Source of the DNA: Aestuariivirga sp. | Lineage (GTDB): Bacteria > Pseudomonadota > Alphaproteobacteria > Rhizobiales > Aestuariivirgaceae | Length of the DNA stretch: 64,000 nt | Assembly (NCBI GenBank): GCA_030680855.1 | Contig: JAUXUN010000079.1 | Span: forward strand, 1-64,000 | Reading direction: 5' to 3' | Shown here: positions 45,219-51,499 of the stretch, piece by piece | How positions within the stretch are numbered: the stretch's first letter is position 1 | How the letters are laid out: the number at the start of each line of letters is the position of its first letter | Translations under genes and position numbers: made by a program | Notes under the pieces: model-generated | Told to the model about the DNA's origin: nothing | Databases searched by the model: none | What the model saw: the letters and a program-made list of their open reading frames with translations, nothing else

Positions 45219-45442
45219 CTATGGACCGGAAGTTTCTTATTGATTGGCTGGCAAAGGAAGATTTGAGCTCTTACGGCGAATGCAAGGGCAAGTTACTTGA
45301 TGAGCTTTTTGCCGATGGCCTTGTGGAATTCGTAACAGAATTACCGGACCCGCGCAAAGAATTTTCCACGGTGCGCCTCACTGAAAATGGCTGGAAAGAC
45401 GTAATCAAAAGACGCCCCACCCCCAACAGGAGAGCAGAATGA
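45215..45442 (+). CDS. Small phage protein, function unknown
   Basis: 75 residues from ATG 45215, which overlaps the preceding stop and follows GGAGG at a suitable distance. The sequence (MTMDRKFLIDWLAKEDLSSY, LLDELFADGLVEFV, VRLTENGWKDVIKRR) looks like a small winged-helix-type fold: helix, helix, then a strand-turn with LTENGW, as in many small phage DNA-binding proteins. This is a suggestion from the pattern only. Confidence 0.6.
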   Translation: MTMDRKFLIDWLAKEDLSSYGECKGKLLDELFADGLVEFVTELPDPRKEFSTVRLTENGWKDVIKRRPTPNRRAE

Positions 45443-45837
45443 GCGATGACTGGAAAGACGAAGTTATGGCCGAATGCTACGGGCCTGTTTCGGACGCAAT
45501 GCTTGATGCCCGCCCCACCCCCGCAAGGAAAGGAACTGACATGACAAACCTATTCAATGAAGCGGATCGGAACGAAGCCGAGAAAGCGATCTGCCAGGAT
45601 GAGTGCGCGGCGCTAGGCGAACCTGCTTGCTGGAAAGTTAACGCCCAATGGCCCAATCCGAATTGCGACAGGTGCGGGCCATTGGCCGATCTTGCCCTCG
45701 CCGCAGCCGTTGCCAGTGTGGAAGCGAGAGGGGCAATGCAGATCATCACAGACAAAAGTAATCTTGACGACTGGTACATCCAGCCAAAAAATCCTGTCGC
45801 CATCATCCGCATCCGCATAGAGGAGCCAAAGACATGA
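45439..45837 (+). CDS. Small phage protein, function unknown
   Basis: 132 residues from ATG 45439 (ATGA overlap with the previous gene). A second in-frame ATG at 45541 (MTNLFNEADRNEAEKAICQD) has its own AAGGAA, so the protein may be 98 residues and the first third a leader. Cysteines are grouped (CQDECAALGEPAC, CDRCGPL) and could bind a metal. No family recognised. Confidence 0.55.
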   Translation: MSDDWKDEVMAECYGPVSDAMLDARPTPARKGTDMTNLFNEADRNEAEKAICQDECAALGEPACWKVNAQWPNPNCDRCGPLADLALAAAVASVEARGAMQIITDKSNLDDWYIQPKNPVAIIRIRIEEPKT

Positions 45838-46322
45838 GCAAAATAGGAAAAAGGCTGATTCAGGCAGCAAAGGAAGCCGCAACGATTGCGAAAATGACCG
45901 ATCCCCGACTAATCGAATTTGTGGCGCTGGAGGTTAAATTCAAGAGGCATCTTGAGCCTGTTTTTGGAGTCACTCCAAACCAAGTCACGATTACAGTAGA
46001 GGACGCAATAACCATCCTCTCCGCCATCGCAGCGGTGAAGGAAAGCCGCGTGGTGGGGGGTTGTAAGATGGCATGGAAGCAAGGCTTCTGTTATGGCGAC
46101 CCTTTATACTACCCGCCCGCCTCCCCCGCCCCTGTGGATGAAACGGTGGTGGATAAACGGATTCGGATGCTTGAAGGAACGCTCAACTATGTCCGCACTC
46201 AGGCAAAGGCGAACCATCCCGGCGTTTTGAATGTCATCATCGCCAATTGCGACACAGCTCTTGACGGAAAACATTTGGACTTGATTAGAAGCGCCGCCCT
46301 CACAGCAATCAAGGGAGAGTAG
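45834..46322 (+). CDS. Hypothetical phage protein
   Basis: 162 residues, helical in character (AAKEAATIAKMTDPRLIEFV, ITVEDAITILSAIAAVKESR, VDKRIRMLEGTLNYVRTQAK). It starts with an ATGA overlap. The middle contains a Pro-rich break (PPASPAPVDE). No known domain recognised. The next small gene starts 3 bases after its stop. Confidence 0.55.
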   Translation: MSKIGKRLIQAAKEAATIAKMTDPRLIEFVALEVKFKRHLEPVFGVTPNQVTITVEDAITILSAIAAVKESRVVGGCKMAWKQGFCYGDPLYYPPASPAPVDETVVDKRIRMLEGTLNYVRTQAKANHPGVLNVIIANCDTALDGKHLDLIRSAALTAIKGE

Positions 46323-46325
46323 CAG

Positions 46326-46475
46326 ATGGAACGAAAAATAAACAGTGGGACTAGTTATCCTTCTCGCTGGTGGCGGGTAGTTTGCTGGTTCATTGACCAC
46401 AGATGGACCAATGACTTTGGTGGACATTGTAGCCGCTGCTGGAAAAGTGACCCTCTGCACAGGAGATTCCCATGA
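46326..46475 (+). CDS. Small Cys/Trp-rich phage protein
   Basis: 49 residues too short for usual gene calls: MERKINSGTSYPSRWWRVVC then WFIDHRWTN...HCSRCW. The end HCSRCW with the earlier C and H gives a possible zinc knuckle; small proteins of the form CxFxHRW...CxRC are frequent in phage early regions. It lies 3 bases after the previous stop and its own stop overlaps the next ATG (ATGA). Confidence 0.55.
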   Translation: MERKINSGTSYPSRWWRVVCWFIDHRWTNDFGGHCSRCWKSDPLHRRFP

Positions 46476-46735
46476 CCCCTCCCGAACTTGCAAAGGCTGT
46501 TGAGGAACAGGTGAAGCGGCTGCGGAAGCGTGGCCATCCGATGTCTCTTTCAGGTGCGGCATTATTCAACCCAGACGGCGAAGGTGCCGCCGCCCTCATC
46601 CTCTCCATGGCAGAGAGGATAAAGACGCTTGAAGGGGCTTTGAAGCAAGTAAAAATTTACGGAAACAGAAAAGTAACTGAAATCGCTTCCCGCGCCCTCG
46701 CCAGCCAACCCCAGGCGGGTGAGACGGAGGGGTGA
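46472..46735 (+). CDS. Hypothetical phage protein
   Basis: 87 residues: PPELAKAVEEQVKRLRKRGH, then AALILSMAERIKTLEGALKQ, mostly helical with a coiled-coil-like second helix. AGGAG stands about 7 bases before ATG 46472. Coupled to the preceding micro-gene. Confidence 0.55.
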   Translation: MTPPELAKAVEEQVKRLRKRGHPMSLSGAALFNPDGEGAAALILSMAERIKTLEGALKQVKIYGNRKVTEIASRALASQPQAGETEG

Positions 46736-46736
46736 A

Positions 46737-46883
46737 ATGACGAACGTTGAACAGGAAAAAGTTTGGAACTCTGCTATACGGCGGGCTGCACGAGAGGCCG
46801 AGCGCCTTGGCAGTTACGAAATTGCTATCGCAATTCGCGGTCTTGAGCAAGCGCTGACGACGGCAACAACTCGGACTTATTAA
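46737..46883 (+). CDS. Micro-protein, hypothetical
   Basis: 48 residues (MTNVEQEKVWNSAIRRAARE, then AERLGSYEIAIAIRGLEQAL), a basic, helical peptide. GGAGGGG lies directly upstream, and the start is 1 base after the previous stop. The strong ribosome site and spacing argue for a real gene despite its size. Confidence 0.5.
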   Translation: MTNVEQEKVWNSAIRRAAREAERLGSYEIAIAIRGLEQALTTATTRTY

Positions 46884-46941
46884 CCGCAGGATACATGCGA
46901 AAACACTACACTAATTTAGCTTTTTGTGCTAGGAAATAATG

Positions 46942-47280
46942 ATGACATTCGATGATCGAGCGACCGAAAGAATGTGGGAGTATTTTCGCAAAAGCCCCGC
47001 AAACAAAAACAGTTTCGAAAATGCGCTCCGTATCGGGGAAGCCGACATGCGGGATCGCGGAATGCTGCAAACCAGTTTTGGCTGGCGTGACTCCGATGGT
47101 GTCATTTGCACGGTGGGGAATAAGCACCCCGTCAATATCTCCCATGATTTCCTGTGCACTGCCATTCATCATCCGAACACAGAGAAACAAGAGACGCCCA
47201 TGAAACTTCATTTCACTAACGAATGGCTGAAGGCCAAGATTGAACAGGATGGCGAAGATTTTCCTGAGACCGTTCCATGA
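46942..47280 (+). CDS. Hypothetical phage protein
   Basis: 112 residues from ATG 46942 (AGGA 7 bases upstream; ATG 46939 is adjacent). The sequence has MTFDDRATERMWEYFRKSPA, DMRDRGMLQTSFGWRDSDGV and a C-terminal part beginning MKLHFTNEWLKAKIEQDGED that could be an internal start. No family recognised. The stop overlaps the next ATG. Confidence 0.5.
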   Translation: MTFDDRATERMWEYFRKSPANKNSFENALRIGEADMRDRGMLQTSFGWRDSDGVICTVGNKHPVNISHDFLCTAIHHPNTEKQETPMKLHFTNEWLKAKIEQDGEDFPETVP

Positions 47281-47558
47281 CCATCTCTCCCGATGTCGTG
47301 ATTATGACCGCCAAAGAACTTGATGACTTCAAGAACAGGATTTTCAATGAGGGCATTAAACGCGGGCGGTTTGAAGAGAGCTTTTCTCGCAACAACCCCA
47401 ATATAGCTGAACACTGTGCCAATTGGAAAAAGGGCCGATGCGTGATGTGTGGCGCTCAATGGCAGGGCCACGAAGTTGACAGCTTTTTCAAATGCCCACA
47501 TTTCAAAGCAAAGCACCCACCCTCCACAACCGATAACATGGATTGGCCGACAAAATAA
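47277..47558 (+). CDS. Hypothetical phage protein with cysteine/histidine motifs
   Basis: 93 residues. The N-terminus (MTISPDVVIMTAKELDDFKN) is helical and the C-terminus holds C...CVMCGAQWQGHEVDSFFKCP with a further His, a plausible zinc-binding unit. Last gene of the rightward set; a terminator-like hairpin follows directly. Confidence 0.55.
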   Translation: MTISPDVVIMTAKELDDFKNRIFNEGIKRGRFEESFSRNNPNIAEHCANWKKGRCVMCGAQWQGHEVDSFFKCPHFKAKHPPSTTDNMDWPTK

Positions 47559-47590
47559 AAAGCCCCGCCACCTTTCGGCAGCAGGGCTCT
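47551..47590 (-). terminator. Hairpin between the convergent phage units
   Basis: AGCCC (47561-47565) pairs with GGGCT (47584-47588) and GCC with GGC inside. On the minus strand the stem is followed by TTTTTATTTT, so it terminates the long leftward late operon. On the plus strand the following TCTTGCTTG is weaker, but it may also stop the rightward genes. Confidence 0.7.
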
Positions 47591-47697
47591 TGCTTGTTCA
47601 GGGCGTATCGAGTGTTAGACTAACAGGGTCCGCATTGCCAGGGCGGAAGTAAGCCTTTCAACAACTAACTGCCGCGCGACCGGGCGGCCCGGGTAAT

Positions 47698-47811
47698 TCA
47701 GATTTTCACCAGCAATCGCTGCCTGATTGTAATGTCGGGATACCTCTTGGCATAAGCCTTGCTGACAAAACGCCCGGTAATTGCCGACCTGTGGACGTAG
47801 CGGTATTTCAT
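47698..47811 (-). CDS. Small phage protein (TGRFV motif)
   Basis: 37 residues: MKYRYVHRSAITGRFVSKAY followed by AKRYPDITIRQ. The RSA.TGRFVSK.YA...P.TT pattern is a widespread micro-protein in phages and prophages, usually near the lysis or late genes; the function is unknown. Its ATG overlaps the stop of the upstream gene (ATGA). It is the last gene of the leftward operon. Confidence 0.7.
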   Translation of the reverse strand: MKYRYVHRSAITGRFVSKAYAKRYPDITIRQRLLVKI

Positions 47812-48080
47812 TGTCCCTTCGCTTTCTGGCGCTTCCGATAGGCCTTCTTCCATGCCCGGATTTCATCCTTATCAGGACTGGATCTGTTGAACTTGTTCCA
47901 TGCTGCTTCCTCGTCTGGCGGCATACGCTTGGCGATGGCAGGCAGCATGGCATTGAAGATTGCGGTGGCCGCGACCTTCACAAGCCCTGCAATGAACGCC
48001 GGGTTGCGGAAGGCCATGAACACGGCACCCGCCGCAACGGCAAACAGGCCTATCCCGGCTATCCAGAGATAAGCGTCCAT
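47808..48080 (-). CDS. Lysis-cassette membrane protein, function unknown
   Basis: 90 residues with an N-terminal hydrophobic segment (LWIAGIGLFAVAAGAVFMAF), a second weaker one (FIAGLVKVAATAIFNAM) and a charged tail (DEEAAWNKFNRSSPDKDEIR then basic). Directly downstream of the holin-like gene (its start abuts that stop). It might assist lysis or be a spanin-type factor, but there is no coiled coil or lipobox to prove that. Confidence 0.55.
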   Translation of the reverse strand: MDAYLWIAGIGLFAVAAGAVFMAFRNPAFIAGLVKVAATAIFNAMLPAIAKRMPPDEEAAWNKFNRSSPDKDEIRAWKKAYRKRQKAKGQ

Positions 48081-48262
48081 CAGTTCTTATTCAGAACCGG
48101 AGTTGTGGTGAAGATGCGCAGCACCACGTTCACAACCGCCACGATGATCACGGCAACAGTCGGTGAAACGTACTGCGTCCAGTCAACCTGGGCAAGCCAC
48201 GGAACCAGAGCGCCGGCCACGACAAGCGCGGCATTCCAGAGAAGGGTTTTAAATCCAGTCAT
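48080..48262 (-). CDS. Holin-like protein
   Basis: 60 residues with two hydrophobic segments (LLWNAALVVAGALVPWLAQV and VSPTVAVIIVAVVNVVLRIF) joined by a short DWTQY turn, ending TTTPV. This layout (W..A...GA....D W......AV.NVVLR..TTTPV) is a common phage holin-type family. GAAAGGAAAG lies just before ATG 48262. It would make the inner-membrane lesions that release the endolysin. Confidence 0.7.
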   Translation of the reverse strand: MTGFKTLLWNAALVVAGALVPWLAQVDWTQYVSPTVAVIIVAVVNVVLRIFTTTPVLNKN

Positions 48263-48297
48263 AGTCTTTCCTTTCAATTATTGATGGTAAGCACGTT

Positions 48298-48393
48298 TCA
48301 AAACAGGACATTTACCGCCCATGCCACGGCGACAAGCAGGGCAATGGCCGGGAGGTAGATTGTTGTGATGTGAAGCCAGAGGGGTTCGGGCAT
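48298..48393 (-). CDS. 31-residue single-span membrane peptide in the lysis cassette
   Basis: MPEPLWLHITTIYLPAIALL then VAVAWAVNVLF: one membrane span with almost no soluble part. The start overlaps the region just after the endolysin stop (2 bases between). The size and position suit a pinholin, antiholin or lysis modulator, but this is inference. Confidence 0.45.
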   Translation of the reverse strand: MPEPLWLHITTIYLPAIALLVAVAWAVNVLF

Positions 48394-48394
48394 G

Positions 48395-49093
48395 TCAGGC
48401 CCAGAACTTCCACCAGGGCCTTGGCGGAACCGGAGGGGGGAATACGTTAGGTCCGGGGGCCGTGGGCTGGGGTTGCACGACTTTTGGGGCCATAGGGGCC
48501 GGGATATGGGGAACTGGCTGTGTGAGCTTCTCAGGGGCCTTGGCGGGCATTTTGGCTAAAGCGGCCTCAAAAAGAATGGCGTATTCCGCAATGTCACTAG
48601 CCTTGTCGGTGCCGTTCACGATGCGGCGGTAGTTCTTGAAATCGCCTTGGGGATAGTCGCCCAGTTTCTTGCCGGTGAACCAGCCCCGCGTCATGCCGTC
48701 TACGATGATCTTGGCGGCAATCCCGGCCTCAAGCGCCCGATCCGGATTGGCTACGAGGTCAACCCCTGTGACAGCACTGGCCTTGTGGTAATTCGACCGG
48801 CCCGTGATCTGCACGTAGCCCCTGCCCCTGTACTTGTAGCCGTCACCTTTCAGCGTGTTGCCGAGCGCCTTGGCCTTCTTTGAGGGCGGCTCGTACATAT
48901 CGAAATATTTCCGGGCTCCCCGCTCGATGATGGGCTGCATGGTCCGGGCTACTTCGTGAAAAGCCGTTGCCAGAATATAGGCTCGCCAAGCGATGGGCAG
49001 GCCAGCCGTTGCGGTCAGCAGGACATTGAAGCCGTCAACCTGGGACTGCTTGAGCGGGCCGAACGAGGCGCGGACGGATTCGAAAAAGGTCAT
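48395..49093 (-). CDS. GH19-type endolysin
   Basis: 232 residues. The catalytic part (about 1-175) follows the GH19 chitinase/lysozyme pattern: AYILATAFHEVARTMQPIIE (catalytic Glu in FHE), then GDGYKYRGRGYVQITGRSNY. It cleaves peptidoglycan during host lysis. No signal peptide, so export needs the holin. The last 50 residues are Pro-rich (QPVPHIPAPMAPKVVQPQPT) and end in an aromatic-basic PRPWWKFWA, which may bind membrane. Confidence 0.88.
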   Translation of the reverse strand: MTFFESVRASFGPLKQSQVDGFNVLLTATAGLPIAWRAYILATAFHEVARTMQPIIERGARKYFDMYEPPSKKAKALGNTLKGDGYKYRGRGYVQITGRSNYHKASAVTGVDLVANPDRALEAGIAAKIIVDGMTRGWFTGKKLGDYPQGDFKNYRRIVNGTDKASDIAEYAILFEAALAKMPAKAPEKLTQPVPHIPAPMAPKVVQPQPTAPGPNVFPPPVPPRPWWKFWA

Positions 49094-49100
49094 GTTTCAC

Positions 49101-49583
49101 CTATAATTCAAAATGAGGCGCGGGCGGCTCGCCCAGTTTGTCGGGCATGGCCGGAGGTTGCGGCAGCGGATAGAAGGTTGGGGGTCTGGGAATATCCCAG
49201 GAGAACTCGAACCGCATCATGGCCTGCCCGCCGTTGTTGGGATCGGCGAAAAGGTCTTGAAGTTTTTCAGCCTGACGGTTATCCCATGGCAGGCGCACCG
49301 AGCGCGGCTCGCCGTCCTGATCGACGTAGAGGTATATCGCCTCGTCCTTGATCATCTTGGCCCCCAGTACCCGGTAGTCGCCGTTGAATTGCCACATGGC
49401 CCAGATCGGCCTCGACCATGACAGGCTTTCCAGTGACGCAGCGGCGAGCATGGGGAGGCCGAGGATGAACAGGCCCACCGCCGCCCACCGGCCTCGGTCT
49501 GCCCACCTGGACCAGATCGCCAGCCAAGCCAGAAGCCCGAAAAGGGTTGCAATGGCGAGCGAGAGTAACGTCACTGTGTTCAT
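49101..49583 (-). CDS. Phage membrane protein, function unknown
   Basis: 160 residues with two N-terminal hydrophobic segments (LLSLAIATLFGLLAWLAIWS and WAAVGLFILGLPMLAAASLE). A soluble part follows with IYLYVDQDGEPRSVRLPWDN RQAEKLQDL, a motif seen in small proteins of other phages, and a Pro-rich end. It overlaps the ExbD-like gene's stop by 4 bases and is therefore part of the same coupled block. Confidence 0.6.
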   Translation of the reverse strand: MNTVTLLSLAIATLFGLLAWLAIWSRWADRGRWAAVGLFILGLPMLAAASLESLSWSRPIWAMWQFNGDYRVLGAKMIKDEAIYLYVDQDGEPRSVRLPWDNRQAEKLQDLFADPNNGGQAMMRFEFSWDIPRPPTFYPLPQPPAMPDKLGEPPAPHFEL

Positions 49584-50191
49584 TGCCCGAAGCCCCCGGT
49601 TGAAGGCTGCTTGCCAGCGGCGCGGAGTTCCTGAAACACCGCGTTGATTGATCCGGGAACCAGATCGCCCTTTGTGTCCAGTTTGAAGCGGATGGCGGTG
49701 CGCTCCTGGCCATTGGCCTTGAGTTCAACCGTGGCCGTGGCCAGCGTCCTTGTGCCCTTGCCGGTGGCATTGTTGGCGGAAAGGCCCACTTCCACATTCA
49801 CCTTTTGCGGCAGCACGGCGCAACGGAAACAGTGAACGTTGATGATGTATTCGCCAGCCGGACTCCCGCGCGAATAGCTGCTTTCATAATTGATGCCGGA
49901 AAGGTCCGGGAAGGTGCCGAGGTCATCCCTCAGAAGGTTCCAGAGAACCCCGCCCTTGTTTGAATAGCCCACCGGGTAGGGTTCGCCCGGCCCCGTCACC
50001 CAAAGGTCAATATCAGTGTCGCCAAGCGGCCAGTTGATCGAAACCGTGACATTGCCGGGGGGCTTTACGCCATCATCCTTCTTCTTGTCCTGACTGATCT
50101 GCACCAGCGAAATGAACCAGGCGAAGATGATTATGCCAATGGTTCCGAGAAGGACATCACGGAAGACAACGCTTGGCCCGGTGCGCTTCAT
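49580..50191 (-). CDS. ExbD/TolR/MotB-like membrane peg with YfaP-like domain
   Basis: 203 residues. One N-terminal span with an Asp at its start (VVFRDVLLGTIGIIIFAWFI) resembles the ion-carrying segment of ExbD/TolR/MotB/ZorB. The part after residue 45 does not look like ExbD or OmpA; it has TVSINWPLGDTDIDLWVTGP and later YIINVHCFRC, like the beta domain of YfaP/DUF2135 proteins. It is followed by a second beta-rich stretch. The gene lies directly after the ExbB-like gene with an ATGA overlap, the order of exbB-exbD or tolQ-tolR. Assignment rests on pattern and context. Confidence 0.6.
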   Translation of the reverse strand: MKRTGPSVVFRDVLLGTIGIIIFAWFISLVQISQDKKKDDGVKPPGNVTVSINWPLGDTDIDLWVTGPGEPYPVGYSNKGGVLWNLLRDDLGTFPDLSGINYESSYSRGSPAGEYIINVHCFRCAVLPQKVNVEVGLSANNATGKGTRTLATATVELKANGQERTAIRFKLDTKGDLVPGSINAVFQELRAAGKQPSTGGFGQ

Positions 50192-50721
50192 TTGAGCGCT
50201 CCGGAATCAGACAGCATCAGCACGGTAGCCGTCTTGAGCATCCGCAAATTGACGATGTGCGCCATCCAGACGATGGCGCTGACAATGGTGGACCGGAAGG
50301 CGGTGCCAATGCCGTTGCCCAGCATGGTGGCGGTTTCGACAACCTTGGCCGGGTCACTGAGGCTTTCCGGGTTGAAGCTGTGCAGCATGATGACGACGCC
50401 GATGGCGGTTCCGGTGAGCCCAGCGGTAACGATAAGGTCGCCGATGTCATCGAGGTGGGCGTTTTTCTCGGTGAACTTCGCGGCGTTGATCCGCAAGACA
50501 GCCCCGGCCTTGATCCGGTTGAGGGCGGAACCGACCTTGAATGAGCGCCAGAACAGCGAAACGGTTCCGGTGAAAAACAGTATCGACGCCACATAGGTCA
50601 TGCGGCTTTCGTCGCGCAAGAACATGTCGGCCACGAAGCCGCGCTGCCATGCCCAGGCAAGGCCCGCGCCGCAAAGCACGTTGAAAATCAGCAAGCGGTA
50701 GATTAGGAGATTTTTCAGCAT
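50188..50721 (-). CDS. MotA/TolQ/ExbB-like channel protein (phage-encoded)
   Basis: 177 residues with about four hydrophobic segments. The C-terminal pair fits the MotA_ExbB family: LIVTAGLTGTAIGVVIMLHS (family GLLGTVxGMI..F) and LGNGIGTAFRSTIVSAIVWM (family LAxGIGTALxTTxxGL). A cytoplasmic loop between segments 2 and 3 is short compared with TolQ. ATG 50721 has GAGGGACG upstream. With the ExbD-like partner downstream it would form an ion-driven stator unit. A phage protein of this family in a lysis cassette is unusual. Confidence 0.65.
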   Translation of the reverse strand: MLKNLLIYRLLIFNVLCGAGLAWAWQRGFVADMFLRDESRMTYVASILFFTGTVSLFWRSFKVGSALNRIKAGAVLRINAAKFTEKNAHLDDIGDLIVTAGLTGTAIGVVIMLHSFNPESLSDPAKVVETATMLGNGIGTAFRSTIVSAIVWMAHIVNLRMLKTATVLMLSDSGALK

Positions 50722-50819
50722 TTTGCGTCCCTCAGTTGAAAAAATAAGACGCAAGCACAAACACTCCGATGATTGACGCGCCAAGCATCACCGTCATAAT
50801 CCAGTAGAACATTCTCATT
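50715..50819 (-). CDS. 34-residue membrane peptide
   Basis: MRMFYWIMTVMLGASIIGVF then CACVLFFQLRDAKC. One membrane span with three cysteines. GAGGG precedes the ATG, its start overlaps the stop of the coiled-coil gene, and its stop overlaps the start of the ExbB-like gene. The tight nesting supports it as a real gene of the block. Confidence 0.5.
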   Translation of the reverse strand, partial: NENVLLDYDGDAWRVNHRSVCACVLFFQLRDAKC

Positions 50820-51216
50820 GTGGCCCTCGGCTGATCAGCGCGTTGACGATGCGGTCCACCTGGCCTTCAATGCGCGTGGTCTGGGCCGAGAGCGCGTCCT
50901 GTTTGCCGGATATGGCCTGGGCCTGACGCTTCACCTGGCTCAGCTCGCGGCGTATCATTTCGGCTTCCTCGCCAAGCCCCAGAATGTTGATGCTGTTCCG
51001 TTGCTGCTGGGCCTGTATCTCGGCCACCATCTTTGGGTTGACGCCCATCTTGATCAGCTTTTGCTCAAGTATCTCTTCGGCATAAACTTCAATGATCGGT
51101 CCTGAAAAATTCCAGAAGAAACCCCAGAGAATGACAAGCAACGCGCCGACGTTCATCAGCCATTTGATGATTGGCACCAAGTTAGGATGAAAAATCCGGT
51201 CAAGATATTCGGCCAT
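50815..51216 (-). CDS. Membrane-anchored coiled-coil protein
   Basis: 133 residues. One membrane span near the N-terminus (LMNVGALLVILWGFFWNFSG) is followed by an acidic helix and a predicted coiled coil (GLGEEAEMIRRELSQVKRQA, then QDALSAQTTRIEGQVDRIV). It lies directly upstream of the 34-residue peptide and the ExbB-like gene. It could couple the channel to another structure, as coiled coils do in ZorA, or act as a spanin-like bridge. No family recognised. Confidence 0.55.
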   Translation of the reverse strand: MAEYLDRIFHPNLVPIIKWLMNVGALLVILWGFFWNFSGPIIEVYAEEILEQKLIKMGVNPKMVAEIQAQQQRNSINILGLGEEAEMIRRELSQVKRQAQAISGKQDALSAQTTRIEGQVDRIVNALISRGPQ

Positions 51217-51228
51217 TCCTCATTCCCT

Positions 51229-51483
51229 TCACTTCACGATAAGTTGGACGAGCAACGCTACCGACAGGGCCATGAAAACCAGAAGCCAGAAGCCAAGGAA
51301 TTTCAGGAACCACTCTTTGTCCCCCGTAACATCGTCGGTGAAGTCGTCTTTGCAGTTATGCGTCCATGGCCGTTCCGGCTCGTGAACCTTTCTGGTTAAT
51401 TTGTTTGGCCGCTTGCGCTCGGTGAAGTAGCATTTGGGGAAGCCGATCCCCATGAGGAAAATTCCAAGCAGGCTCCACAGCAT
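51229..51483 (-). CDS. Small two-span membrane protein
   Basis: 84 residues with hydrophobic segments at both ends (MLWSLLGIFLMGIGFPKCYF and FLKFLGFWLLVFMALSVALL) and a charged middle (ERKRPNKLTRKVHEPERPWT). It starts 16 bases after the tail-fibre gene stop and precedes the coiled-coil gene. Likely part of the same membrane block; function unknown. Confidence 0.55.
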   Translation of the reverse strand: MLWSLLGIFLMGIGFPKCYFTERKRPNKLTRKVHEPERPWTHNCKDDFTDDVTGDKEWFLKFLGFWLLVFMALSVALLVQLIVK

Positions 51484-51499
51484 CACTGCAAACCGTTCA

